A DNA stretch of 64,000 nucleotides, taken from Pollenia angustigena (Eukaryota; Arthropoda; Insecta; Diptera; Polleniidae). The notes under the pieces were generated by a model, which was not told the DNA's origin, searched no databases, and saw only the letters and a program-made list of their open reading frames with translations. The position numbers were made by a program, and so were the translations under genes. Where the stretch lies: contig OV884056.1 in assembly GCA_930367215.1 (NCBI GenBank), forward strand, positions 124,990,053 through 125,054,052, in the 5' to 3' direction. Of this stretch, positions 55,411-64,000 are shown piece after piece. The first letter of the stretch is position 1, and every line of letters starts with the position of its first letter.

Positions 55411-56085
55411 CAGTCAAATTCCGATAATTCGTACCCCGAAAAATCGTAATCCCGAGAATTCGTAATAAACTGTCGGTCCCTTGAAAAAATCTCTTTAATT
55501 CGTAAAATGTCCATACATTTTGGTCCCCTCACTTATTCGTAATTTTTTTTCAAATAAAATCTTCTTTACCTCTTATAAATCTTAACAGTTTGCTAAAGGC
55601 TAGATTACACTATTATACTTTGTATTAATACATGTCAAAAACTCAAGTAATATTACAAAGTGTGATAGTGTGAATGCAATGTGTCACGAAAATGACAAGT
55701 ATTAAGAAAAAAGTTTGACATCCCATACGACTTCATCGTTTTTTGAAAAATTTCAAAACAATAATACTTTTCATTGGATCAGGGTTGCATTTTATTTCAT
55801 GTGTGAGTGTTTATACTTTGTGAGATGGTGTGAACACGAACTGTCATGTTACATTAGATTTTTTGACAGTCGCAACAAAACTCATTAGATTTCTATCTCA
55901 CAAAGTATTATGGAATACGTAAGGCTTGTGAGATAGTGTAATCTAGGCTTAACTACCACTTATAATTCATAATAAAAACAAAACAGAAACGTGGAAAGAA
56001 TTAATTTTATTTACCGCTTTTTTTTTGCGTGGGTTTTTGCTTTTGCTTGTGTGTGTGTTTATTTTCTTAAGATCAGTTACATGAA
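55411..56085. repeat. pogo-like element fragment with nested MITE
   Basis: It begins near CAGTCAAATTCCGATAATTC, a pogo/Tigger-like end, followed by GTACCCCGAAAAATCG. Its distal part (about 55965-56080) is inverted relative to 33740-33850. The middle is interrupted by the MITE at 55597-55949. No transposase is seen. Confidence 0.5.
55597..55949. mobile_element. 353-bp MITE, TAA target duplication
   Basis: The inverted ends AGGCTAGATTACACTAT and the inverse of AGCCTAGATTACACTAT differ at one base. TAA flanks both sides (55594-55596, 55950-55952). A TAA duplication suggests PIF/Harbinger. The CACAAAGTAT and TACTTTGTGAGAT phrases extend the inverted homology inward. Confidence 0.88.
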
Positions 56086-57323
56086 TAGGGATGAAACGAT
56101 ACGAGTAAATACAAGTACATATTAGATACTTTTATATAAGTACCAGAGAATAGCTTTTTGCAATTGAAAAAAAATCGCATTTAATTAACGACAACAAATA
56201 CACACGCTTACGGTCATACAGTCAAACTCGCGCAACCGCAAATATTCGCTGCTGGTTTGCAGTCATTCAAATAACGCACATCGTGCTTTGTTATTTATAC
56301 AATCGTTACCTTCGTTTTTTTTTTTATACAGATTCTAAGTGTTCTGAGCGCAAATGATTGTTTGGTAAAGAAACAAAAAATACAAACGAAAGAGCCAGAA
56401 ATCAAACAATCATTACTCATGTATTTATTCAGCATTAACTATGTAGTACAAGAAAAAAAAATTTAAATGAAACTAAACACACATACTTATGTAGGTACAC
56501 ACAATTTCCATAGAAACAAAAAGTACAGTAGTAGTAGTAGTAGGTACAATGTATTTTTGTTATTGTTGTTTTTATTGTTGTTAATTTTGAAAAAGCGTCT
56601 CATCCATGGTGGAATAAGCAGGTGGCATCGCTACGACAACAAATACAACATAACAACAAAAATGGATGTTACATCACCGTTTAAGTCAAAAAATACTTTT
56701 AACAAAAATCAAAGCGTGGCGCTGAACGTGATGAAATAAATAATTTTTTAGCCAATTTTTATTTAATTAGGGTCAATATCTTATTTATTTTATTTTTAAA
56801 TTATCAAAAACTGCAATAAAATACAAAAATCACAGCACAAAACGTGGACTTTTTGTAAACATAAACAAAACTTTGACATAAACCTAGACAAACAATGCAA
56901 GAGCAAAAAATCGTCATCTGGCGTAGTGCTGCCACCTGTTTATTTCACCATGGTCTCATCGTTGTTTATTGTTGTTGTTGTTAATGTAAACAAAAGTATA
57001 GAGAATGTGCTCTTTTGAATTTACTCAGTTGTGTTATATTGCGTGAGCAACAAAAATGCAAATAAAGCACTTTCAATAAAAAACGAATAAATGAAAATAT
57101 CAAATGTGTACGAAAGGAAAAAAAATTACCAACGTTGAACTTTGTTTTGCAAGCTTAGAATAAATGTAAATTTTAGGGTATGAATAATCAACAGAAATTG
57201 TTGATTTTGAGTTTCTCTGATAAGTACCAATTATTTTTGTAATCGATGCTTAGCAACCGAGTACCAAGTAGTATCGGTAAAAAAATACTCGGTATCGGTC
57301 AAAAGTAATCGTTTCACTTTGGT
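56086..57323. mobile_element. Possible decayed hAT-like element
   Basis: The left end TAGGGATGAAACGATACGAG and a partly matching inverse near 57300-57323 (GTAATCGTTTCACTTTGGTA) suggest the ends of a hAT-type element. The interior holds AGT-repeat and TTG-repeat tracts and no transposase. The TIR match is weak and no target duplication was found. Confidence 0.35.
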
Positions 57324-57408
57324 ATTGAAATTAATCTTAAATTTTTGATTATTTATCAAAGCTAGAGCAGCAGTAACGGTATCAAGAAACCGTTTGACCA
57401 GCAGACAC

Positions 57409-57730
57409 TAGGGATGCCGATCCCGAATACCAAAATCCCGGGATTATTCTAAAAATGTAAGTCCCGAATCCCGAGATTTTGGGCTTAGTAAAAATTTAAT
57501 AATAAATCATGCTGGCCATGAACCTAATTATTAACTGGTTACGAAAAAGTCACAAGTGAATAAATGTCACATTTTGTACCACGAAAACAAAATCAGAAGG
57601 TGTGGTCCTTTTTCTAAGTTAATGATAATAAAACTGCGTACGCAAAATGCAAGTTGTGCAAAAAGGTGTTAAAAACTTTAGGGGTTTTTACCAAAGGTCT
57701 TTGGACACATATTTGTTTAAGTTTATTTTA
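57409..57730 (+). pseudogene. BED zinc finger relic of a hAT transposase
   Basis: Starting near 57584 the plus strand encodes VWSFF, a stop, then NDNKTAYAKCKLCKKVL and FTKGLWTHI. This is the layout of a BED finger: aromatic start, Cys-x-x-Cys, then Thr-Lys/x-Leu-x-x-His. BED fingers sit at the N-terminus of hAT transposases and bind DNA. TAGGGATGCCGATCCCG at 57409 upstream could be the element's 5' end. The transposase body is absent. Confidence 0.6.
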
Positions 57731-58002
57731 TTAAATTAATACGTGCATATACTTATATTTGCATTTCGGTTTGTGCTTTGTTGTGATACAGACGTGTATT
57801 TTTAACCCCGCATACGTTTGGAACTATAATTAATCATATTTGATTTTGTAATATACGCAGCGAATGGACGCTTAAAAATAAATGATATATTTTGTTTTTT
57901 AAATTATTTAACATAATAGTGAACAATTAAAACGATAAAATTATATAAAGAAAAATAGTAAAAATATATACGTATGAATGTTCATACATGTGTATGTATA
58001 CA

Positions 58003-59397
58003 TTAGCGTGGCCGTTAGTTGTATGGAGAACTTTTTTTTTTTGATTTCTTATATTCTCCCCCCCAAATCGGTTCAGTTTTATGTAAAAAAAAATACAAAA
58101 AAATTTCGTAGCGATAAGTTGTGTTTTAGGGGGGGGCGTCGGCCCCTCAAAGTTTGCCATCAAGCCATTTATTCAAATGTAATTTGTTTGCATATGACTA
58201 TCTCTTAAAAACAACATTTTACAAGAACATGGTATATGGCAATATTTTAGCTCTTCTAGTCAACAACATTAGCCTCGAAGAAAGTTTTTTGCTAAAATTA
58301 ATATTTAAGAAAATAATTAAGAAAATAACAACAAAATTCCAAACATTTTATATACGTTTTATATATATAAAAGAGGGATTTAATGTCAAGTGAACTAATT
58401 TTGAAATCGATGTCTTTCGATTTGGATGAAATTTGCACCACCGTTAGTCCCATTGAATAGTAGTTCAGACACAAATTTTCAACAAGATCGGTCAAAAAGT
58501 TTCTGAGTTTGGGAGGGTCAAAGTTTGAAATTTTGGCCATACAGGTGTTCTTTCACATCCATGTAACTTATTACCAATTGGGGTTAGCAAAATTTGTCTC
58601 AAGCAGCTTAGATAGCTATTTAATCAATCTTTTTAAAAAAAATTTTTTGGTTTTTTTAAAAAATTTTTTAACATATTTTTTTTATATTTAAAACTTTTTT
58701 TTTTTTTTTTTTTTGCCAAGTTGTAAATTTAAAAAAAAAATTTTAAAAAATTCAAAAAAAAAACAAAAAAATTTTTTTTTAAAGATTGATCAAATAGCTA
58801 TCTAAGCTGCTTGGGACAAATTTTGCTAACCCCAATTGGTAATAAGTTACATGGATGTGAAAGAACACCTATATGGCCAAAATTTCAAACTTTGATCCCC
58901 CCAAACTCAGAAACTTTTTGACCGATCTTGTTGAAAATTTGTGTCTAAACTACTATTCAATAGGACTAACGTTGGTGCAAATTTCATCCAAATCGAAAGA
59001 CATCGATTTCAAAATTAGTTCACTTGACATTAAATCCCTCTTTTATATATATAAAACGTATATAAAATGTTTGGAATTTTGTTGTTATTTTCTTAATTAT
59101 TTTCTTAAATATTAATTTTAGCAAAAAACTTTCTTCGAGGCTAATGTTGTTGACTAGAAGAGCTAAAATATTGCCATATATCATGTTCTTGTAAAATGTT
59201 GTTTTTAAGAGATAGTCATATGCAAACAAATTACATTTGAATAAATGGCTTGATGGCAAACTTTGAGGGGCGGACGCCCCCCCTAAAACACAACTTATCG
59301 CTACGAAATTTTTTTGTATTTTTTTTACATAAAACTGAACCAATTTGGGGGGGGAGAATATAAGAAATCAAAAAAAAGAAAATAACGGCCACCCTAG
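58003..59397. mobile_element. Foldback element 4: near-perfect 1.4-kb palindrome
   Basis: The left half (58003 to about 58690) and the right half (about 58730-59397) are inverse copies almost throughout, with a T-rich/A-rich centre. The ends are TTAGCGTGGCC and, inverted, CTAGGGTGGCC. TATACA flanks both sides (57997-58002, 59398-59403), a 6-bp duplication. The same 80-codon frame appears once on each strand (58298-58540 minus, 58873-59115 plus), as expected of a palindrome, and has no known domain. Confidence 0.92.
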
Positions 59398-59403
59398 TAT
59401 ACA

Positions 59404-59754
59404 TATTCTCAACAAAAACATTTAAGTTTAAATTTCTTATTTTTTTTGTGTTGCTGTAAAATACAAAAAATAATAAAAATATTTAAAGCACAGCAAACGG
59501 TGAAAAACAAAAACAACTCTTTGCATCAGTAAGAACAGTTAAACAACGCTAAGACAAAATGAAAGAAATGTTTTTGTGACTGTTCAGGCAAACGAAAATA
59601 ATGCTGAAATAAATAAAATAAAACAAAACAAAACAATATTAACTACCTAACGGCTAAGCCTATTATTCGAACACGTCCCTTTCACCCTCGGTGTTCAGTG
59701 GATAGTGATACATTAAAAAATATTAATATGTCTGTTAATGTGGAGAACCGTGAG
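59404..59754. other. AT-rich flank between foldback element 4 and the LTR candidate
   Basis: No gene is supported. It includes AAACAAAAC runs and, near 59680, GTCCCTTTCACCCTCGGTG, a GC-richer patch that I cannot place. Confidence 0.35.
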
Positions 59755-60342
59755 TGTAGAATTCTGGATGGAAATATGGAATAAGTAAATTCCCTGAGCC
59801 GATATCAACAAACAAAATAAATTAACTTTATTTTGTTTACTTAGAAAAAATGATACCCAATAGGAAATGAAAATAAACAAAATAGAAATAAAACAAATGG
59901 GTTAGAATTTTAGATTGGACTATTTATTGGAGTATTTGTTACCTTCTTTGCTGGCTAGAAAACGAACAAGAAACAAAAATTAGTTAAGCCAAAACGGAAA
60001 CAGCTTCATAGACATTTAAAGCCTGTTGACGTTTTGTTTTAGGCATTGTGAGGAAAAGAGAAAGGACGATATTTACATCATTTAGCTTTTTTATATATTT
60101 AATAAAAAGGGGGAAAATCTTACGCATCACCAATATTAATGACCAGGGCTGGATAAGCACTTTTGGCATTAACATTGCCGCCCACCTTGCTGGATACAAG
60201 CAATAAAATTTAAGCTGAACAAAAAACAGGGTATTGTCTATGAGGCTGCTTCAGAGGAAAAGAAAGTAAAATTAGAAAATTATTAAAGTTACATTATAAT
60301 TCATTTCAATTTAATTCATTATGTATAATTATTAGAAATAAC
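59755..60342 (-). repeat. Candidate 3' LTR of the BEL/Pao element (or 3' UTR of a retrocopy)
   Basis: On the minus strand an A run of about 18-20 (60343-60362) is followed by TGTTATTTCTAATAATT, a possible polypurine tract then an LTR beginning with TG. A possible CA end (TTCTACA) lies near 59757. AATAAA signals occur inside. A short frame (MPKTKRQQALN..., about 60058-59998) follows the pyrimidine run TCCTTTCTCTTTTCC. The other reading is that the A run is a poly-A tail, since AATAAA also lies about 55 nt before it. The 5' LTR, outside the window, would decide. Confidence 0.3.
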
Positions 60343-60421
60343 ATTTTTTTTTTTTTTTTTATATGATACTGAATACGTTTTGCATTTTGCCTATTGTCTA
60401 TGGAAAGTGCATTTATTGATT

Positions 60422-61330
60422 TTAAAAATTACATGGCCCATAAATCATCCAACCGAACACTGTACTTTGGGCGGTAGGTAGGCCGATTTGCGCGAAAACA
60501 CCTTGTGATATGATTTTCGGGTAAAGATCTGATCCGATAATAATATCTAGAGAAGCGGACTCATTAAAGTTGGAGTCTGCTAAGAATAAATCCCGAAAAT
60601 TATTTTTGAAAGAGTCAGGAAGTGACTTCGACGGAGTACGAAGGGCTATACGATTGTCAACTCGAAAGGTTCCTTCTATTTTGGAAGCAGAATCGTACCT
60701 GGACTTCAGAACGATTGGACAAATGGTCTCCTCATGAAGAGTATAGGTAGTTAGACTTAGTTTGTCAACCAACTCCTTTGAAACACGGCTTAAAGATGAA
60801 CCGGAGTCCATCAGACAACGAGCATGAGACGTCGTAGTGCCAACTTTAACCAGAACGGTAGGAAGCAAAATGGTTGTGTTCTGGCGTATAATGTCGGTTA
60901 ATGACGTTGACTTGGAAATGGTTGACTTTGGAGGTTGTCTTTTGCGAGTGGAGGCGGACGAGCTGCGGGTTTTGGAGGAAGTGGATGGTTCTGGTGACTT
61001 TGAACGTGACCGAGAACGAGATCTGGAACGTGAGGGTATAAGATCCTTTACGAGTCGTGGGTTGACATGCAATAGTGTGTGGTGAAACTTGTGACAGTGC
61101 TTGCAGCCGTCCTTCGAAAAACACTTGCCATGCGAATGATCGTGTGCCAAGCAGTTTTGGCAGTACTTATTGACACGTACGGCGTTTATGCGATCTGAAA
61201 TATTCATCGCAAGGAATTTGCGACATGTTCGTAGCGGATGTGGGCTATTGCATAAACGGCAAGGGTAAGCATTGTAACTTTCCAAGAAGGTTTTAGAAGT
61301 GGACTTGGACTTAGCCGAAACTTTTGGCAT
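60422..61330 (-). CDS. BEL/Pao zinc-knuckle and aspartic-protease ORF, 3' of integrase
   Basis: This 302-codon open frame starts at the first ATG after a splice-acceptor-like tract. It has two Cys/His knuckle groups (C24, C27, H31, C36; and C57, C60, C70, C76, C79 with HH near 83-84), a Ser/Arg-rich stretch (about 99-126), and a retropepsin-like region with LMDSGSSLSRVS (catalytic Asp 175). It ends FGWMIYGP, the usual close of the BEL/Pao DUF1758 region. In ordinary BEL/Pao elements this gag-PR segment precedes RT; here it lies 62 bp after the integrase stop in another frame. The gag N-terminus (DUF1759-like) is missing. It may be a separately expressed ORF or the truncated start of a second element. 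Confidence 0.85.
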   Translation of the reverse strand: MPKVSAKSKSTSKTFLESYNAYPCRLCNSPHPLRTCRKFLAMNISDRINAVRVNKYCQNCLAHDHSHGKCFSKDGCKHCHKFHHTLLHVNPRLVKDLIPSRSRSRSRSRSKSPEPSTSSKTRSSSASTRKRQPPKSTISKSTSLTDIIRQNTTILLPTVLVKVGTTTSHARCLMDSGSSLSRVSKELVDKLSLTTYTLHEETICPIVLKSRYDSASKIEGTFRVDNRIALRTPSKSLPDSFKNNFRDLFLADSNFNESASLDIIIGSDLYPKIISQGVFAQIGLPTAQSTVFGWMIYGPCNF

Positions 61331-61362
61331 GATGAGCTAGAAAACAAAAAAATACAATAACA
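61331..61362 (-). promoter_or_regulatory. Strong splice-acceptor-like sequence before the protease ORF
   Basis: On the minus strand the bases TATTTTTTTGTTTTCTAG end seven bases before the ATG of the zinc-knuckle/protease ORF. A polypyrimidine tract with TAG so close to a start codon is what a spliced subgenomic mRNA, like that used for env in some retroelements, would need. No transcript evidence is available here. Confidence 0.5.
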
Positions 61363-61392
61363 CTAGTATAAGCAACATGAATCAAATATAAA

Positions 61393-64000
61393 CTAAGATG
61401 TTGCAGGTAGCATAATAAGTTTAACTATCGGTCTTGTTATTAGCCCGCGCTGAGTTAATAAATCTGCGACTCTCACGCGTTTATCTGATCCAGCGTAAAC
61501 TTTTACAACCCGACCAAGTCGCCATGCGTTCGGTGGGAGATTCTCGTCCTTGATCACTACCAGTGCACCTTCAGAAAGGTTAATTTCTGGCCTCTGCCAT
61601 TTTACCCTTTTATGCAATTCTTTAAGATATTCATTCTTCCATCTGAAGCAAAAGTTCTGATGGACTAGCTTTAATCTCTGCCATCGATTGGCCAGAGATA
61701 TAGATGAATCGTTTATCTGTGGATCGACCGGTGCAAGAATAGGGGTTCCTATTAGAAAGTGTCCAGGGGTCAATGCGCAGAGATCGGTTGGATCCGTTGA
61801 AAGTGGAGATATAGGTCTGGAATTAAGACACGATTCAATTTTGGACAATAAGGTTGACAGTTCTTCAAAGGTGTATTTGTAGCATCCTGCTATCTTTCGA
61901 AAATGGGTTTTGAAGCTCTTTACACCGGCCTCCCACAAACCACCCATATGCGGAGCTCCTGCTGGAATAAAATGCCAAGCAATATTCTGATGAGCATAAT
62001 TGGCTAAGACGGATTGTTGTGAGGTTTGAATAAACTCTTTCGCCAGAAGTCGAGATGCACCGACGAACGTAGTTCCATTATCTGAATGGAGGTGTAAAGG
62101 ACACCCCCGTCGTGAAACGAAGCGGCTAAAAGCTGCCAGAAATGCTTGAGTGGATAAGTCCGAGGTGGCCTCCAGATGTATTGCCTTTGTCGAAAAACAT
62201 ATGAAAACACAAACGTAACCTTTCGATATTCGGCAGGATCGGCCAGAATAGCTTTTAACATCGAAGGGCCCAGCGAAGTCTAGGCCAGTGTGCGTAAATG
62301 GACGAGAAAACTCAGATCTCTCCGAGGGCAAGGCTGCCATAATCTGTTTTTGGCACCGCTTTTTATATATAACACAAATTTTGCATTTATTAATTGTAGA
62401 TTTTATTAAGTTTTTGGCCTTCGGGATCCAATATTGGGTTCTAAGAAGACGCAAGACCAGCTGATTCCCTCCATGAAGTGTAATATCATGAATGAATTTG
62501 ACCAAAAGCCTTGAATATTGGGAACTATATGGCAGTATAATTGGATGTTTCTCATTATAGGATAATCCGTGCGCTGCTTCTAAACGCCCGCAGGAACGTA
62601 TTATGCCCTGTGGATCTAAGAAGGGGTTCAAGTTAACAATTGTACTCGACTTTGGCATGGACTGCCTGGCAGCAAGAGCCCCATACTCATTCGGAAACAA
62701 CGCTTTTTGACATACGGAAATGAGACGATCTCTGACAGCATTTATTTCACAGCTAGTTAGATTAACTGTATTTTTGTAGAAACTAAAACGATATCGAGGA
62801 TGAGTTCTATAGTAAAAGCGAAAGACATATGCTTGAACCCGCATTGCTTTGCTGAATGATGAAAATCGCTCAAGAATATCTTCGAAGTTCGAAAAATAGG
62901 AAAAATAGGACTTTACAGGCTTAATTTCTAGTTCGGTGTTCGGAGTGTGCAACGGATCAGGTTGTGGCCATTTTGAGTCATCCTTACCGAGCCAATGCGG
63001 TCCAAACCACCATAATTCATTGTCCCGAAGATCCTTAGGTTGAATTCCTTGACTGGCTAAGTCAGCGGGGTTTGTCTCGGAGTTGACATGATTCCATTTC
63101 GAATAACTGACAACCTGCGTGATTTTGGAAACTCTGTTAGCTACGAAGGTTAGCCAGTTACATGGTGGTTTTGCCAACCATGACAGGACTATAGTTGAAT
63201 CCGTCCAACAGTAAATTGAATACTTTTCGACGTTTAATCTCGGAACCAAGCTTTCGACCATTTCTGCCAACAGTACTGCTCCGCAAAGTTCAAGCCTTGG
63301 AATGGACAGCGTCTTAATTGGAGCTACCTTCGTTTTAGATGAAATTAGATGCGTAGAAATGGAAGCAGAATCTGAAATGCGGATATATAACGCCGCTGCG
63401 TATGCTTTTTCGGAAGCATCGCAAAATCCATGGAATTGAATTTCGGCGCTTGGACAAAAATCAATCCATCTAGGAATACGAATGGTATTGATTACAGAAT
63501 AGTTTGATTGAAATGTTTTTCATTCATGAAGTGAATCTGGATTAAGAACTTCATCCCAACCAGTACCGTCTATCCAAATTCTCTGCATGAGGATTTTTGC
63601 TAGGACAATACAGGGTGAAAGCCAGCCAGCCGGGTCAAACAATTTGGCTATTTGGGATAGAACTTCTCTCTTCGTGTATTTTAAATCTTCAGGAAATGGA
63701 TTTGCTGCAAAATAAAACTCATCTGAGCACGCATTCCATCGGATTCCTAAGGTTTTCGTGGAACTGTTGTCCTCAAATTTCAGAAAGTCCTCATGAAGAA
63801 GATGGTCTGGTGGAATGTCTTCTAAAATCTCTTTAAAATTAGATGTCCATTTTCTGAGTAAGAACCCTGCGGAACCCAGGGCCTTAATCAGCTCGTTCTT
63901 GGCAATTATTGAATCACTTTTCGTATGAGCTCCCGCTAAAACATCGTCAACGTACATATAATTTCGCAGAATCATGCTAGCAGTTGGATAAACGGATTGA
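61393..64000 (-). pseudogene. BEL/Pao pol: RT end, RNase H, integrase, with one in-frame stop
   Basis: A single frame runs from the window edge to a stop at 61393, broken only by TGA at 63520-63522. The first part is the RT end with YMYVDDVLAGAHT (catalytic YVDD) and the thumb PAGWLSPCIVLAK. After the TGA come FHGFCDASEKAYAAALY (start of RNase H) and CWTDSTIVLSWL. In the 625-codon part from 63270 the integrase zinc finger is H261, H266, C296, C299, and the catalytic triad is D331, D397, E447 (GGLWEAG). The C-terminal DUF5641-like region contains WQRLKLVHQNF and NAWRLGRVVKV. RT begins outside the window. The TGA would truncate pol unless read through. Confidence 0.93.

Noticed and set aside
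58298..59343. Two matching 80-codon frames and a longer overlapping minus-strand frame
   Set aside because: They are the same sequence read on both arms of a palindrome; no domain and no codon signal.

Overview
This window looks like heterochromatin-like or gene-poor DNA from a brachyceran fly (Diptera). It is very AT-rich and has no intact host gene. It is packed with fly-type transposable elements: a LOA-clade LINE, jockey-type LINEs, a BEL/Pao LTR element, PIF/Harbinger, hAT, Tc1/mariner-like, pogo-like and P-like DNA elements, a Penelope-like tail, DINE-1/helentron-like repeats, and several large foldback (palindromic) elements. The only host-derived coding sequence I recognise is a frameshifted 3' fragment of cytoplasmic asparaginyl-tRNA synthetase at 21.66-22.02 kb. 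Species cannot be fixed from the sequence.

Layout. 0.75-3.86 kb: a 3.1 kb foldback element with ~350 bp inverted ends, a 6-bp target duplication and nested MITEs. 4.48-4.82 kb: a Penelope-like 3' end followed by a hammerhead-ribozyme-like motif. 5.0-7.2 kb: a tandem-repeat block interrupted by another repeat element. 7.7-9.4 kb and 14.6-16.2 kb: two near-identical 1.68 kb copies of a decayed hAT (DUF4371-like) element. Between them lie a second foldback element, a MITE with self-complementary ends, and a LOA LINE split by a jockey fragment that is itself split by a PIF/Harbinger transposon. 16.2-21.0 kb: a 4.8 kb element with ~1.3 kb near-identical inverted arms. 22.1-30.2 kb: two opposed arrays of a ~116 bp repeat, hosting three kinds of MITE, one P-element-like. 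32.5-33.6 kb: DINE-1-like repeats.

33.9-42.0 kb: a nearly full-length LOA-type LINE on the minus strand (ORF1, endonuclease, RT, RNase H, zinc knuckle). It is broken by frameshifts and by three separate DNA-element insertions whose target duplications can be checked because removing them restores the reading frame. 43.1-51.3 kb: a 2.72 kb tandem duplication of a TIR element; the second copy carries a 2.7 kb insertion with an exact empty site in the first copy. 51.3-53.1 kb: a foldback copy, a MITE and a jockey RT fragment. 55.4-57.7 kb: pogo-like and hAT-like remnants. 58.0-59.4 kb: an almost perfect 1.4 kb palindrome. 60.4-64.0 kb: the 3' part of a BEL/Pao retrotransposon on the minus strand, with an unusual order: a zinc-knuckle/protease ORF lies downstream of integrase, just behind a strong splice-acceptor-like sequence.

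The window has no operon or pathway logic. Its biology is the interaction of mobile elements: nesting order, target choice and inverted-repeat growth. The strongest leads are the BEL/Pao ORF order and a set of foldback elements that share similar termini and 6-bp targets.
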